Positions 1 through 6,171 of a stretch of 7,947 nucleotides of DNA are shown here, piece by piece. Position 1 is the stretch's first letter. Each line of letters opens with the position of its first letter. Position numbers and translations under genes: made by a program. The notes under the pieces are model-generated. The model saw nothing but the letters and a program-made list of their open reading frames with translations. It was not told the origin of the DNA and searched no databases. This stretch comes from Thermoflexales bacterium (lineage in GTDB: Bacteria; Chloroflexota; Anaerolineae; Fen-1058): the NCBI GenBank assembly GCA_017999195.1, contig JAGOBP010000166.1, positions 1-7,947 of the forward strand, given 5' to 3'.

Positions 1-48
1 CGGTTCGAAAGCGCGCAACAGCGTGTCAATCGTGAAGCGTTCAGGCAT
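1..48 (-). CDS. Partial CDS, N-terminus of unidentified divergent gene
   Basis: Reading the minus strand from an ATG at 48-46 gives 16 open codons to the window edge (MPERFTIDTLLRAFEP). The composition is protein-like and the gene would be divergent from the lipoprotein gene at 283, with about 230 bp between the two starts. No strong Shine-Dalgarno lies upstream of this ATG, and the fragment is too short to assign a family. The intergenic stretch 49-233 shows no other feature I can support apart from the -10 box that follows it. The call could be wrong: 16 codons can be open by chance. Confidence 0.4.
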   Translation of the reverse strand, partial: MPERFTIDTLLRAFEP

Positions 49-233
49 GGCAGACTCGACGAGGGCAGGATGCCGCCTAACTTAACACGAACCACGCCTT
101 TTGAAAAGCCAAATTGAGAATTGCTGCCCAATCATATTTGAGCGTTGCCGCCTATCCTGAGGAGTAGGGGAAACATAGGCCACAAGTAGCAAACTCGTTG
201 CGGAGCAAGCGCCAGGGAGTGTGCTAACTTGGG

Positions 234-239
234 TATAAT
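234..239 (+). promoter_or_regulatory. Putative -10 box (TATAAT) of the lipoprotein gene
   Basis: A perfect TATAAT lies 43 bp before the ATG at 283. No acceptable -35 is seen at 16-18 bp spacing; the nearest TTG-type hexamer (TTGCGG, 198-203) is too far upstream. A transcript starting about 7 bases after the box would begin near 246. That rules out the upstream in-frame TTG (229) and ATG (238) as translation starts, since both would precede or overlap the promoter element. Confidence 0.5.
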
Positions 240-282
240 GCGGGCTGCCAGATCGATTCATTGCATTGCGAGGAGAATGAGG

Positions 283-1476
283 ATGACGTTATTGAATTCG
301 CGCCGAACCTTGCTTATTGCGAGTGCCATCATCTTGATAACCAGCCTGGCCTGTTCGCTTGGCACGGGCGCTCCGGCGCAACCGGTGAATACGCCCGTTT
401 CGCCAGCCCCGGTTCAGACGATGCCGCCGGTGGCGCGGGTTTCACCTTCGCCCACGACCTCGCCTACGCCAGTCGCTTCGCCGACTGAAACGCCGCTCAG
501 CGGTACCGGGCCGGGCGGTTGCGTTCTCAAAGAAGAGTTCGTGGCCGATGTGACCATCCCTGATAATACGGTACTCGCGCCGGGCACGGCCTTTGTAAAA
601 ACGTGGCGGGTCAAAAACACCGGCACCTGCACGTGGGATGCGGCGTATCAATTGGTCTTCACCGATGGCAATCAGTTGAGCGGACCGGGCGCGATCAACA
701 TCAGTGCGACGGCGGCCGGCGCGAATCTCGACCTCTCGATCAACCTTACCGCCCCGACGACGCCCGGCAGCTACACCGGCCGCTGGCGCTTGAAGTCCAG
801 CAATAACATTATCTTTGGCGGGATGACGGTGGTCATTGTTGTGCCTGCTCCGCCCACCCCCACGGCGATAGTTACGCTCACGCCAACCTTAAGCGTCGGC
901 CCGTGGAACGGCAAATGGGAAACCAACTGCGGCGCGGCGGCTTGCGGTACGATGCAGTTAGTTCAAACCGGCAGCACTGTCACCGGTACGTTTGGCATCA
1001 GCGGCACGATCAAAGGCACGGTCATCGGCACGCGGCTGATGGGCACCTGGGCGCGCGGGGGTGACGCGGGTTCGATCGATTGGTGGCTGGGCGGCACGGG
1101 CGTCAAATGGCGCGGCAATTACAATACAACAAATGCCTGGTGTGGTCATCGCACGGGCGAGACTGATCCTGCGCCGTGCGGGGTGGGCACGTTTGCCGGC
1201 GAGTGGAATGTGGTGTGCGCCGGTTGCGATGGCGCGATGTCGATTGTGCAGGACGGTCGCACCTTCAACGGCACGTACGTCAACGGTACAGTCGAAGGCA
1301 CGATTGATGGTACGACGGCCAGCGGCACATGGCGTAAGACCAGCGACGGCACCACCGGCCCGCTGACGTGGTTCCTGCTCAACGGCCAGCAATTCAATGG
1401 CAACTACGGCGGCACCAATCAATGGTGCGGCTATCGCAGCGGCTCCGGCGCGCCCGCCCCGTGCCTGAAGCCGTAG
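283..1476 (+). CDS. Putative secreted lipoprotein, NBR1/FW-type Ig-like domain plus two tandem Cys-rich beta modules
   Basis: The reading frame is open from a TTG at 229, but I place the start at ATG 283: GAGGAG at 270-275 sits 7 bases before it, and a TATAAT lies at 234-239. This gives 397 residues. Residues 1-23 are a signal peptide (two Arg, then a hydrophobic stretch) ending in SLA-C24, a slightly non-canonical lipobox, so export and lipidation are likely but unproven. A Pro/Thr/Ser-rich linker (about 30-75) follows. Residues 80-187 match the NBR1/FW-type Ig-like domain, with W108 (KTWRVKNTG), W118 (CTW) and W168 (GRWRL). After a second PT-rich linker come two copies of one module, about 205-299 and 302-396. 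Each has four cysteines: a close pair near the start, then WCG[HY]R and a final PAPC. Its function is unknown; a surface-bound binding protein is my inference. It has no evident link to the injection-system genes downstream and is separated from them by its own intergenic region with a promoter. Confidence 0.85.
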   Translation: MTLLNSRRTLLIASAIILITSLACSLGTGAPAQPVNTPVSPAPVQTMPPVARVSPSPTTSPTPVASPTETPLSGTGPGGCVLKEEFVADVTIPDNTVLAPGTAFVKTWRVKNTGTCTWDAAYQLVFTDGNQLSGPGAINISATAAGANLDLSINLTAPTTPGSYTGRWRLKSSNNIIFGGMTVVIVVPAPPTPTAIVTLTPTLSVGPWNGKWETNCGAAACGTMQLVQTGSTVTGTFGISGTIKGTVIGTRLMGTWARGGDAGSIDWWLGGTGVKWRGNYNTTNAWCGHRTGETDPAPCGVGTFAGEWNVVCAGCDGAMSIVQDGRTFNGTYVNGTVEGTIDGTTASGTWRKTSDGTTGPLTWFLLNGQQFNGNYGGTNQWCGYRSGSGAPAPCLKP

Positions 1477-1508
1477 CGAATTGTCATGGAGTTCTTACTC
1501 AATTTCGA

Positions 1509-1537
1509 TTGACACTGCCTGAGCGCGATGCTATAGT
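1509..1537 (+). promoter_or_regulatory. Sigma70-type promoter for the eCIS operon
   Basis: TTGACA at 1509-1514 (perfect -35) is followed after exactly 17 bp by TATAGT at 1532-1537 (5 of 6 to TATAAT). The predicted transcript starts near 1544, giving a leader of about 70 bases before the ATPase gene. It lies in the 139-bp gap between the lipoprotein stop and the ATPase start. No convincing hairpin or U-tract terminator for the lipoprotein gene is visible here, so some read-through from upstream remains possible. Confidence 0.75.
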
Positions 1538-1615
1538 GACTGTGTCGGTTGCTTCGTAGGTTGTTGCCCGGTTAACTGCTCGCGCTAAATCCGAAATCGC
1601 CTTACCTGTTGGGGG

Positions 1616-3724
1616 ATGGGTGTGGTTGATACGGTAGTCGGTGTTCGCGAAGGTCTACGCGTTGTCGAGGGCCTGATCCGCCTGGAAATTGCGCGCCTGC
1701 GTGCAACCGGCGTGCCCGTCGGCCAGGATGATTATCGGGGCTTGTACCTGTCCGATCAGCAGATCGATCAACTGCTGGTTACGCCACAGCCTGCGACTGA
1801 AATCGCGACGCAGTTTCAACGTGCCCACACCGATTTACACACGCTGGCGACCCAGGCCAACGACCGATTGGGTCTCCTCGCCCGTTCGGCTGGGCTAAAC
1901 TCTTTCGAAATTGGCTGCCTCTTAGTGTGCCTCGCGCTCGAAGCGGATTTACGCTTCGAGCGTTTGTTTGCCTATGTCCAAGACGATGTGACTAAGCGGC
2001 GACCGCGCGTCGATCTGGCGCTGCGGTTGTTGTGCCCGCCCGATCGGATCGCGGCGGCCCGAGCGGACTTCGATGCCGATGCGTCACTGCGCCGTTATCA
2101 ACTGATTGCGCTGCGCGGTGAGGCCAATCAGCCGACGCCGTTGCTGGCGCAATACCTCGTCATCGATCCGCGCATTGCGGCGTATTTGCTGGGCTATGAC
2201 GCGATTGACGAAGCACTGCGTCCTCACGCGGAATTGTTCGCACAATCGCCGGACGCGATTGCTTTACCCAAAAATTTGACCGATCAACTGAAGGCGTTGG
2301 CAGCACTGCCGCCCGCCGCGTTGCCTGATCCCGTGATTCAACTCACAGGCCGCACCAGCCTCGAGCAACAGCAGATTGCGTTGGCGCTGGCGCGTTCGAG
2401 TAACTTGAATTTGCTGGTTGTGAATTTGCCCGCTTTGCTCAATACGTTGTCTTTGGAAACGATACTCGTTTTAGCGCAACGCGAGGCGGCTTTGCAACCG
2501 GCGGCCTTGTTCCTGCCCGCGCTTGATCGGTTGAAGCCCGATCAAGCGGAACAATTTCGCGTGCGATTGGGACGACATCGTTTTGCGCCGTTGATCTTTC
2601 TAGGCACGGAGAATACGTTCGCGTGGCCGGGCATGTCCATCGCTTTGCCCGCGCCCGACTTCGATCAGCGTGTGAAGTTGTGGGCGCATTTCCTGGGATC
2701 AGATGCACAGTCTTTGGAAGTGAAGGCGCTGGAAAAATTGGCGGGCAAGTTCAAATTGTCCACGCGCCAGATCGCGGATGCCACGCGGGCCGCGCGCGGC
2801 CTCGCTCGTTGGCGGATGCCCGTCGAGCCGCGCGTGACGATCGAGGAGTTGTATGCCGCCGCGCGGTCGCAATCGACGCCAATTCTGAACGACCTTGCGC
2901 GCAAGATCACGCCCCATTACACGTGGGTGGACATCGTGCTGCCGCCCGACACGCAGCAGCATTTGCTCGAAATGTGCGCCTACGTTGAACATCGCCACAT
3001 CGTGTATGACAAGTGGGGTTTTGAGAAAAAACTGGCGCTGGGCAAAGGCTTGATGGCGTTATTCGCAGGCGATTCCGGCACAGGCAAGACGATGGCGGCC
3101 GATATTCTGGCGGGCGCGCTGGGCCTTGATTTGTACAAGATTGATCTGTCGGGCGTGGTGAGCAAGTATATCGGCGAGACTGAAAAAAACTTGAATAGTA
3201 TTTTTCAGGAAGCGCAGTCGTCTAATGCGATTTTGTTTTTCGATGAGGCCGATGCGCTGTTTGGCAAACGCTCGGAAGTGAAGGACGCGCACGATCGCTA
3301 CGCCAACATCGAGACGGCGTATCTGCTGCAAAAGATGGAAGAGTATGAGGGCGTGGTGATTCTGGCGACGAACCTGAAGATGAATCTGGACGAAGCCTTT
3401 ATGCGCCGCATGCATTTTGTGGTGGATTTTCCACTGCCGGAAGAGGGTGATCGCCGCCGCATCTGGCAGTCGATGTTACCGGCGGAACTGCCGCTGTCGT
3501 CTGATGTCGATCTGGATTTCATGGCGCGCAAGTTCAAGATCGCGGGCGCGCACATTCGCAACATCACGCTGTCGGCGGCGTTCCTGGCGGCGGCCGATGG
3601 ACAAGTGGTGACGATGGCGCACCTGATTCAGGCCACACGCCGCGAGTTCCAGAAGATTGGCCGGTTGATCACGGCGCATGATTTTGAAAAGTATTATGAA
3701 TTGGTGAAAACACCCTCACCCTAA
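1616..3724 (+). CDS. AAA+ ATPase of contractile injection system (Afp15/Pvc15-like)
   Basis: A 702-residue protein of the AAA+ ATPase type found in eCIS loci, where it is thought to help particle assembly or effector loading in the cytoplasm. The N-terminal third fits the winged-helix-like region of this family (conserved-looking stretch from F97-E98 through YVQDDVTKRRP to about 139). Residues ~240-395 look like a first, degenerate AAA module: the P-loop position reads TGRTSLEQ (from T244) and the Walker B position reads LFLPALD (D304). The second module is intact: Walker A GDSGTGKT (485-492), Walker B ILFFDEAD (D543, E544), sensor-1 ATN (N586) and a probable arginine finger at R597/R598. The start is ambiguous: ATG 1616 directly abuts GGGGG (1611-1615), while the in-frame GTG at 1622 has that G-run at a better distance. 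The last residues (TPSP) and the TAA come from an intergenic repeat. It is the first gene of the operon; the next gene starts 36 bp downstream. Confidence 0.9.
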   Translation: MGVVDTVVGVREGLRVVEGLIRLEIARLRATGVPVGQDDYRGLYLSDQQIDQLLVTPQPATEIATQFQRAHTDLHTLATQANDRLGLLARSAGLNSFEIGCLLVCLALEADLRFERLFAYVQDDVTKRRPRVDLALRLLCPPDRIAAARADFDADASLRRYQLIALRGEANQPTPLLAQYLVIDPRIAAYLLGYDAIDEALRPHAELFAQSPDAIALPKNLTDQLKALAALPPAALPDPVIQLTGRTSLEQQQIALALARSSNLNLLVVNLPALLNTLSLETILVLAQREAALQPAALFLPALDRLKPDQAEQFRVRLGRHRFAPLIFLGTENTFAWPGMSIALPAPDFDQRVKLWAHFLGSDAQSLEVKALEKLAGKFKLSTRQIADATRAARGLARWRMPVEPRVTIEELYAAARSQSTPILNDLARKITPHYTWVDIVLPPDTQQHLLEMCAYVEHRHIVYDKWGFEKKLALGKGLMALFAGDSGTGKTMAADILAGALGLDLYKIDLSGVVSKYIGETEKNLNSIFQEAQSSNAILFFDEADALFGKRSEVKDAHDRYANIETAYLLQKMEEYEGVVILATNLKMNLDEAFMRRMHFVVDFPLPEEGDRRRIWQSMLPAELPLSSDVDLDFMARKFKIAGAHIRNITLSAAFLAAADGQVVTMAHLIQATRREFQKIGRLITAHDFEKYYELVKTPSP

Positions 3725-3745
3725 CCCTCTCCCAAAGGGAGAGGG
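3713..3745 (+). repeat. Dispersed palindromic repeat overlapping the ATPase stop codon
   Basis: CCCTCTCCC (3725-3733), loop AAA, GGGAGAGGG (3737-3745) is a perfect 9-bp inverted repeat. The preceding CCCTCACCCTAA (3713-3724) completes a form I recognise as a common dispersed intergenic element in many bacterial genomes. The element encodes the last codons and the TAA of the ATPase gene and fills most of the 36-bp gap before the DUF4157 gene. There is no following T-run, so it is not a typical intrinsic terminator. It might stabilise or attenuate the transcript (inference). Confidence 0.8.
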
Positions 3746-3760
3746 AATATCGGGGGAACT

Positions 3761-5413
3761 ATGGCCGAGAAAGTTCAGCACACCCACACCAGTCACGAGG
3801 CGGAATCGTCTGCGCCGCAAGCCGAGTCGCAACTTGCGGTGAATGAGTTTGCGCTTGAGCCGCAAGCGCGGACGTTATTGAGCCTGCAAAACACGATTGG
3901 TAATCAAGCCGTGCAACGCGCGATGGCGTCAACGCGCAGTGTGCCTGCGGAAAATGATCTGGCGCAGCGCATCCGTGTGGCCTCATCGGGGGGGCACACG
4001 TTGGATGCCGCCACGCGCGAGCGACTGCAAGCCAGCCTGGGTGTCGACCTGTCGGGTGTGCGTGTCCATCTGGACGACGAGGCCGATCGGTTGGCGGACT
4101 CTGTCGAGGCTGTCGCATTCACTACGGGCAAAGATATTTTCTTTCGCTCAGGCATGTATCAACCGGAAACGGCCTCGGGCTTTCATTTGCTTGCGCATGA
4201 AGTGACCCATACGATTCAGCAAGCCAGCGGCCCGGTTGAGGGTTCGCTTGAAGCGGGTGTGTCGATCAGCGAACCCAATGATCAGCACGAACAAGCCGCC
4301 GAGCAAACAGCGGAAGCGATCACGTTGGGGCAAGCGGTCTCGATCGGACCTGCGCCGACCCCGACGGTTCAACGTTGGGGCGAGGATTTCTTCCCCTTCT
4401 TCAATCCGACGCCGCAAATGCCGGCTCAATCGGACGAAGGGTTTATGCCGTTTCACAATCCAACGCCCACCATGCCGCCGCCCGGCACGACGTATGGCAC
4501 CGAACCGGCCGGGCCGGGTGAAGCGGCAGGGCCGTATTACTATTCCAAGGTCAACAAGCAGGGCGGGCAAGAGGGCGGCTTTGGCGCATTTCACGGCGAA
4601 GGCGACATCGGCGGCGTGCCCGTCACCGACGACTTGTTGGGCTTCAACGAGAAGGTCGGGGCGTGGGACGAGAACGGCAGCACGCGCTATGGTTTCAATG
4701 CCAATGCCAACGTCGCCAAGATGACGTTCAATCAAGGCGGCGATATTTCCGGCGATGTGGGTGCGGGCACGGCCAGCGCCGACGCCAGCTTCAATCCTGA
4801 CACGGGCCTGTCGGCGGGCGCACAGGCCAATATCGTCGAGGGGTCGGTGACGCTGGGTGCGCCGTCCGACAAGAGCGACACCGACGAGAGTGTGCGCTTC
4901 GGCCTGAGTGCGGGTGTGGGCGCGGCGGGCCGCTTGCACTGGGGCGACAGCGACAAAGACAAGAAGAGCGAATACGGCTTTGGCTTCGATGCCGGGCCGG
5001 TGTCGTTTGACGTGAAGACCGAGGATCCGCTGCGGACAGCGGCGAAGGGTGCGGCCTACGGCATGTTGGCGCCGTTCGGTCCGGCCGCGTTGGCGGCTCC
5101 GTGGCTGCTGGAAAAAGTGCTGCCGGACGGCAATTTGACCAGTGCGGCGGGCGAATACGCGGGCGCGGCTTGGGATGCGACCAGTCAATTTGCGGGCGAT
5201 ACGTGGGATGCGGCCGGTTCGGCATATGATACCGCAGCCGATTATGCCGGGTCAGCCTATGATACCGTGAGTGATTATGCGGGGTCGGCGTATGACACGG
5301 CAAGCGATTACGCCGGAGCGGCCTGGGATACGGCAGGGGACGTAGCCGGAGGCGCGTATGATACCGCCTCGGATGCGGCCAGCGGGGCGTGGGACTATTT
5401 AACCGATTGGTGA
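3761..5413 (+). CDS. DUF4157 (eCIS core domain) protein, putative injection-system cargo/effector
   Basis: 550 residues, no cysteine. GGGGGA at 3752-3757 precedes the ATG. Residues 42-55 carry LQNTIGNQAV (L42-V51), a motif shared with the next gene. Residues ~79-155 are DUF4157: the VRVH segment, then AFTTGKDIFF, then LLAHEVTHTIQQ with the HEVTH zinc-metallopeptidase-like motif at 146-150. A VQRWGEDFF linker (from V203) leads into an 18-residue tandem duplication (208-243). Residues ~245-423 are Gly/Ala/Asp/Asn-rich, probably beta-structured, with a DxDxDxxxE loop at D396-E404. A hydrophobic, probably helical segment (424-460) precedes 11-residue repeats (465-548). By family knowledge DUF4157 proteins are associated with eCIS particles and often carry toxin domains behind this domain; I cannot identify the C-terminal activity. 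No signal peptide is seen, consistent with loading from the cytoplasm. It lies between the ATPase and a second cargo-like gene. Confidence 0.88.
   Translation: MAEKVQHTHTSHEAESSAPQAESQLAVNEFALEPQARTLLSLQNTIGNQAVQRAMASTRSVPAENDLAQRIRVASSGGHTLDAATRERLQASLGVDLSGVRVHLDDEADRLADSVEAVAFTTGKDIFFRSGMYQPETASGFHLLAHEVTHTIQQASGPVEGSLEAGVSISEPNDQHEQAAEQTAEAITLGQAVSIGPAPTPTVQRWGEDFFPFFNPTPQMPAQSDEGFMPFHNPTPTMPPPGTTYGTEPAGPGEAAGPYYYSKVNKQGGQEGGFGAFHGEGDIGGVPVTDDLLGFNEKVGAWDENGSTRYGFNANANVAKMTFNQGGDISGDVGAGTASADASFNPDTGLSAGAQANIVEGSVTLGAPSDKSDTDESVRFGLSAGVGAAGRLHWGDSDKDKKSEYGFGFDAGPVSFDVKTEDPLRTAAKGAAYGMLAPFGPAALAAPWLLEKVLPDGNLTSAAGEYAGAAWDATSQFAGDTWDAAGSAYDTAADYAGSAYDTVSDYAGSAYDTASDYAGAAWDTAGDVAGGAYDTASDAASGAWDYLTDW
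4382..4489 (+). repeat. Tandem 18-residue coding duplication (FPFxNPTPxMP)
   Basis: Two consecutive 54-bp units (4382-4435, 4436-4489) encode residues 208-225 and 226-243 of the DUF4157 protein. Aligned without gaps, 10 of 18 residues are identical, including F-P-F, N-P-T-P and M-P. The segment directly follows the VQR linker and precedes the Gly-rich domain. Its Pro/aromatic content suggests an extended linker or binding segment rather than a folded domain. Confidence 0.75.
5207..5404 (+). repeat. Six in-frame 33-bp repeats encoding 11-residue amphipathic units
   Basis: Six consecutive 33-bp units encode residues 483-548 of the DUF4157 protein, consensus D-Y-A-G-x-A-[YW]-D-T-x-x. Unit starts are D483, D494, D505, D516, D527 and D538. 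A related 11-residue unit (465-475) and a truncated 7-residue unit (476-482) precede them, and the protein ends two residues after the last unit. An 11-residue period corresponds to about three helical turns, as in LEA-type or synuclein-type amphipathic helices. Here Tyr/Trp and Ala would line one face and Asp another. Confidence 0.85.
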
Positions 5414-5464
5414 GGGAAAGAGATCGACGGATTTCGGAATGGGCGGATTTATTGACAGGCGGTA

Positions 5465-6070
5465 ATGATGGCAAATAAAGCGACGCACGTTCAAGCCGAA
5501 ACACAACACGATTCAAAAGCGCCTCAAGTAGAGGCGGTGCAAGACGCTGAAGTAATGTCTGCGCCGGAACATTCGGCGGAGTATTGGCTGCACTTGCAGC
5601 AAACGGTAGGCAATCAAGCGGTGGGGCGGATGTTGGCGCAGCACAGTGCGCCGTCTGAACCGGTGGCGGTTCAACGCGAAGATGATGATGCGTGGAAGTT
5701 CAAGCCGCTGCCGCCGTCATTAACTTACAATCCGGCCGGGCCGCTTAACATGGAGTTATCGCCGGGTGGGCTGGATTTGGGTTACAACCGCTTTCACGCG
5801 GCGGGTGGCGGATCACCCGTCGATGGCAGTTGGAATGCCAGTTTGTATTACGGGTCACCGCTGTTGCCGTTTGCAGGCGATGTGACCCGCGATGTGAATG
5901 CCGGTTACAGCGGCCTGATGGGTGGTGGCATTGGTCCGGCGCTGACGGCGGCCTCGACGCTGGGTTCGCTGGGCACTTCGCCCACGATGCCGTTTGGCGC
6001 GGGCGTGACGGCGAGTTCGACGCCGGATGATCCGTTTAAGTTGATGTTTGGGGTTCAAGGGTCGTTTTGA
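5465..6070 (+). CDS. Small eCIS-associated protein with LQxTxGNQAV motif, putative second cargo
   Basis: 201 residues from ATG 5465; the adjacent ATG 5468 (200 residues) is about equally likely, with AGGCGG at 5457-5462 as a weak ribosome binding site. I do not recognise a named domain. Residues 44-53 read LQQTVGNQAV, nearly identical in sequence and position to the DUF4157 protein upstream, and V69-Q-R-E-D-D-D-A-W resembles that protein's VQRWGEDFF linker. DUF4157 itself is missing: only about 12 residues separate the two motifs, versus ~150 upstream. The first 40 residues are polar and Ala/Glu/Gln-rich without a signal peptide. The remainder (~75-201) is rich in Gly, Pro, Ser, Thr and aromatics and looks beta-structured. 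No cysteine is present. It starts 51 bp after its neighbour's stop. A second cargo, a partner of the first, or a structural accessory protein are all possible. Confidence 0.75.
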   Translation: MMANKATHVQAETQHDSKAPQVEAVQDAEVMSAPEHSAEYWLHLQQTVGNQAVGRMLAQHSAPSEPVAVQREDDDAWKFKPLPPSLTYNPAGPLNMELSPGGLDLGYNRFHAAGGGSPVDGSWNASLYYGSPLLPFAGDVTRDVNAGYSGLMGGGIGPALTAASTLGSLGTSPTMPFGAGVTASSTPDDPFKLMFGVQGSF

Positions 6071-6083
6071 AATAAGCAGATAG

Positions 6084-6153
6084 CCTCACGCAAAGAGGCC
6101 AAGGCGCAAAGATTTTTCAGAATTTCTTCGCTGCTTTGCGGCTTGGCGTGAGG
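6084..6153 (+). repeat. CGCAAAG-type intergenic inverted repeat
   Basis: The left arm 6084-6111 and right arm 6134-6153 pair at 19 of 20 positions once an 8-base bulge (AAAGAGGC, 6092-6099) in the left arm is skipped. The loop is 6112-6133. The left arm is built of degenerate CGCAAAG-like units, a repeat type I recognise from intergenic DNA of many bacterial genomes. It fills most of the 101-bp gap between the small cargo-like gene and the Pvc16-like gene. The right arm contains an in-frame TTG (6136) that extends the downstream reading frame artificially. Confidence 0.75.
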
Positions 6154-6171
6154 GTGATTCAAAGAGGCATG

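Noticed and set aside
3725..3745. Rho-independent terminator after the ATPase gene
   Set aside because: Perfect hairpin but only a 3-base loop and no T-run; better explained as a dispersed repeat.
4148..5188. Long minus-strand open frame (346 codons) opposite the DUF4157 gene
   Set aside because: Arg/His-rich shadow of a GC-rich plus-strand gene with clear domains and repeats; no family resemblance.
5207..5404. CRISPR array or VNTR unrelated to coding
   Set aside because: The 33-bp period is in frame, units diverge at third positions and encode a conserved 11-residue pattern; there are no spacers.
5452..5480. TTGACA just before the small cargo-like gene as a -35 box
   Set aside because: The best -10 match at proper spacing lies after the start codon, so it could not serve this gene from its annotated start.
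4791..5516. Minus-strand open frame (241 codons) with Pro/Arg/His-rich repeats
   Set aside because: The apparent repeats mirror the 33-bp coding repeats of the plus strand.
6136..6168. TTG start giving a longer Pvc16-like protein
   Set aside because: The added residues come from the right arm of an intergenic repeat and precede the usual family N-terminus.
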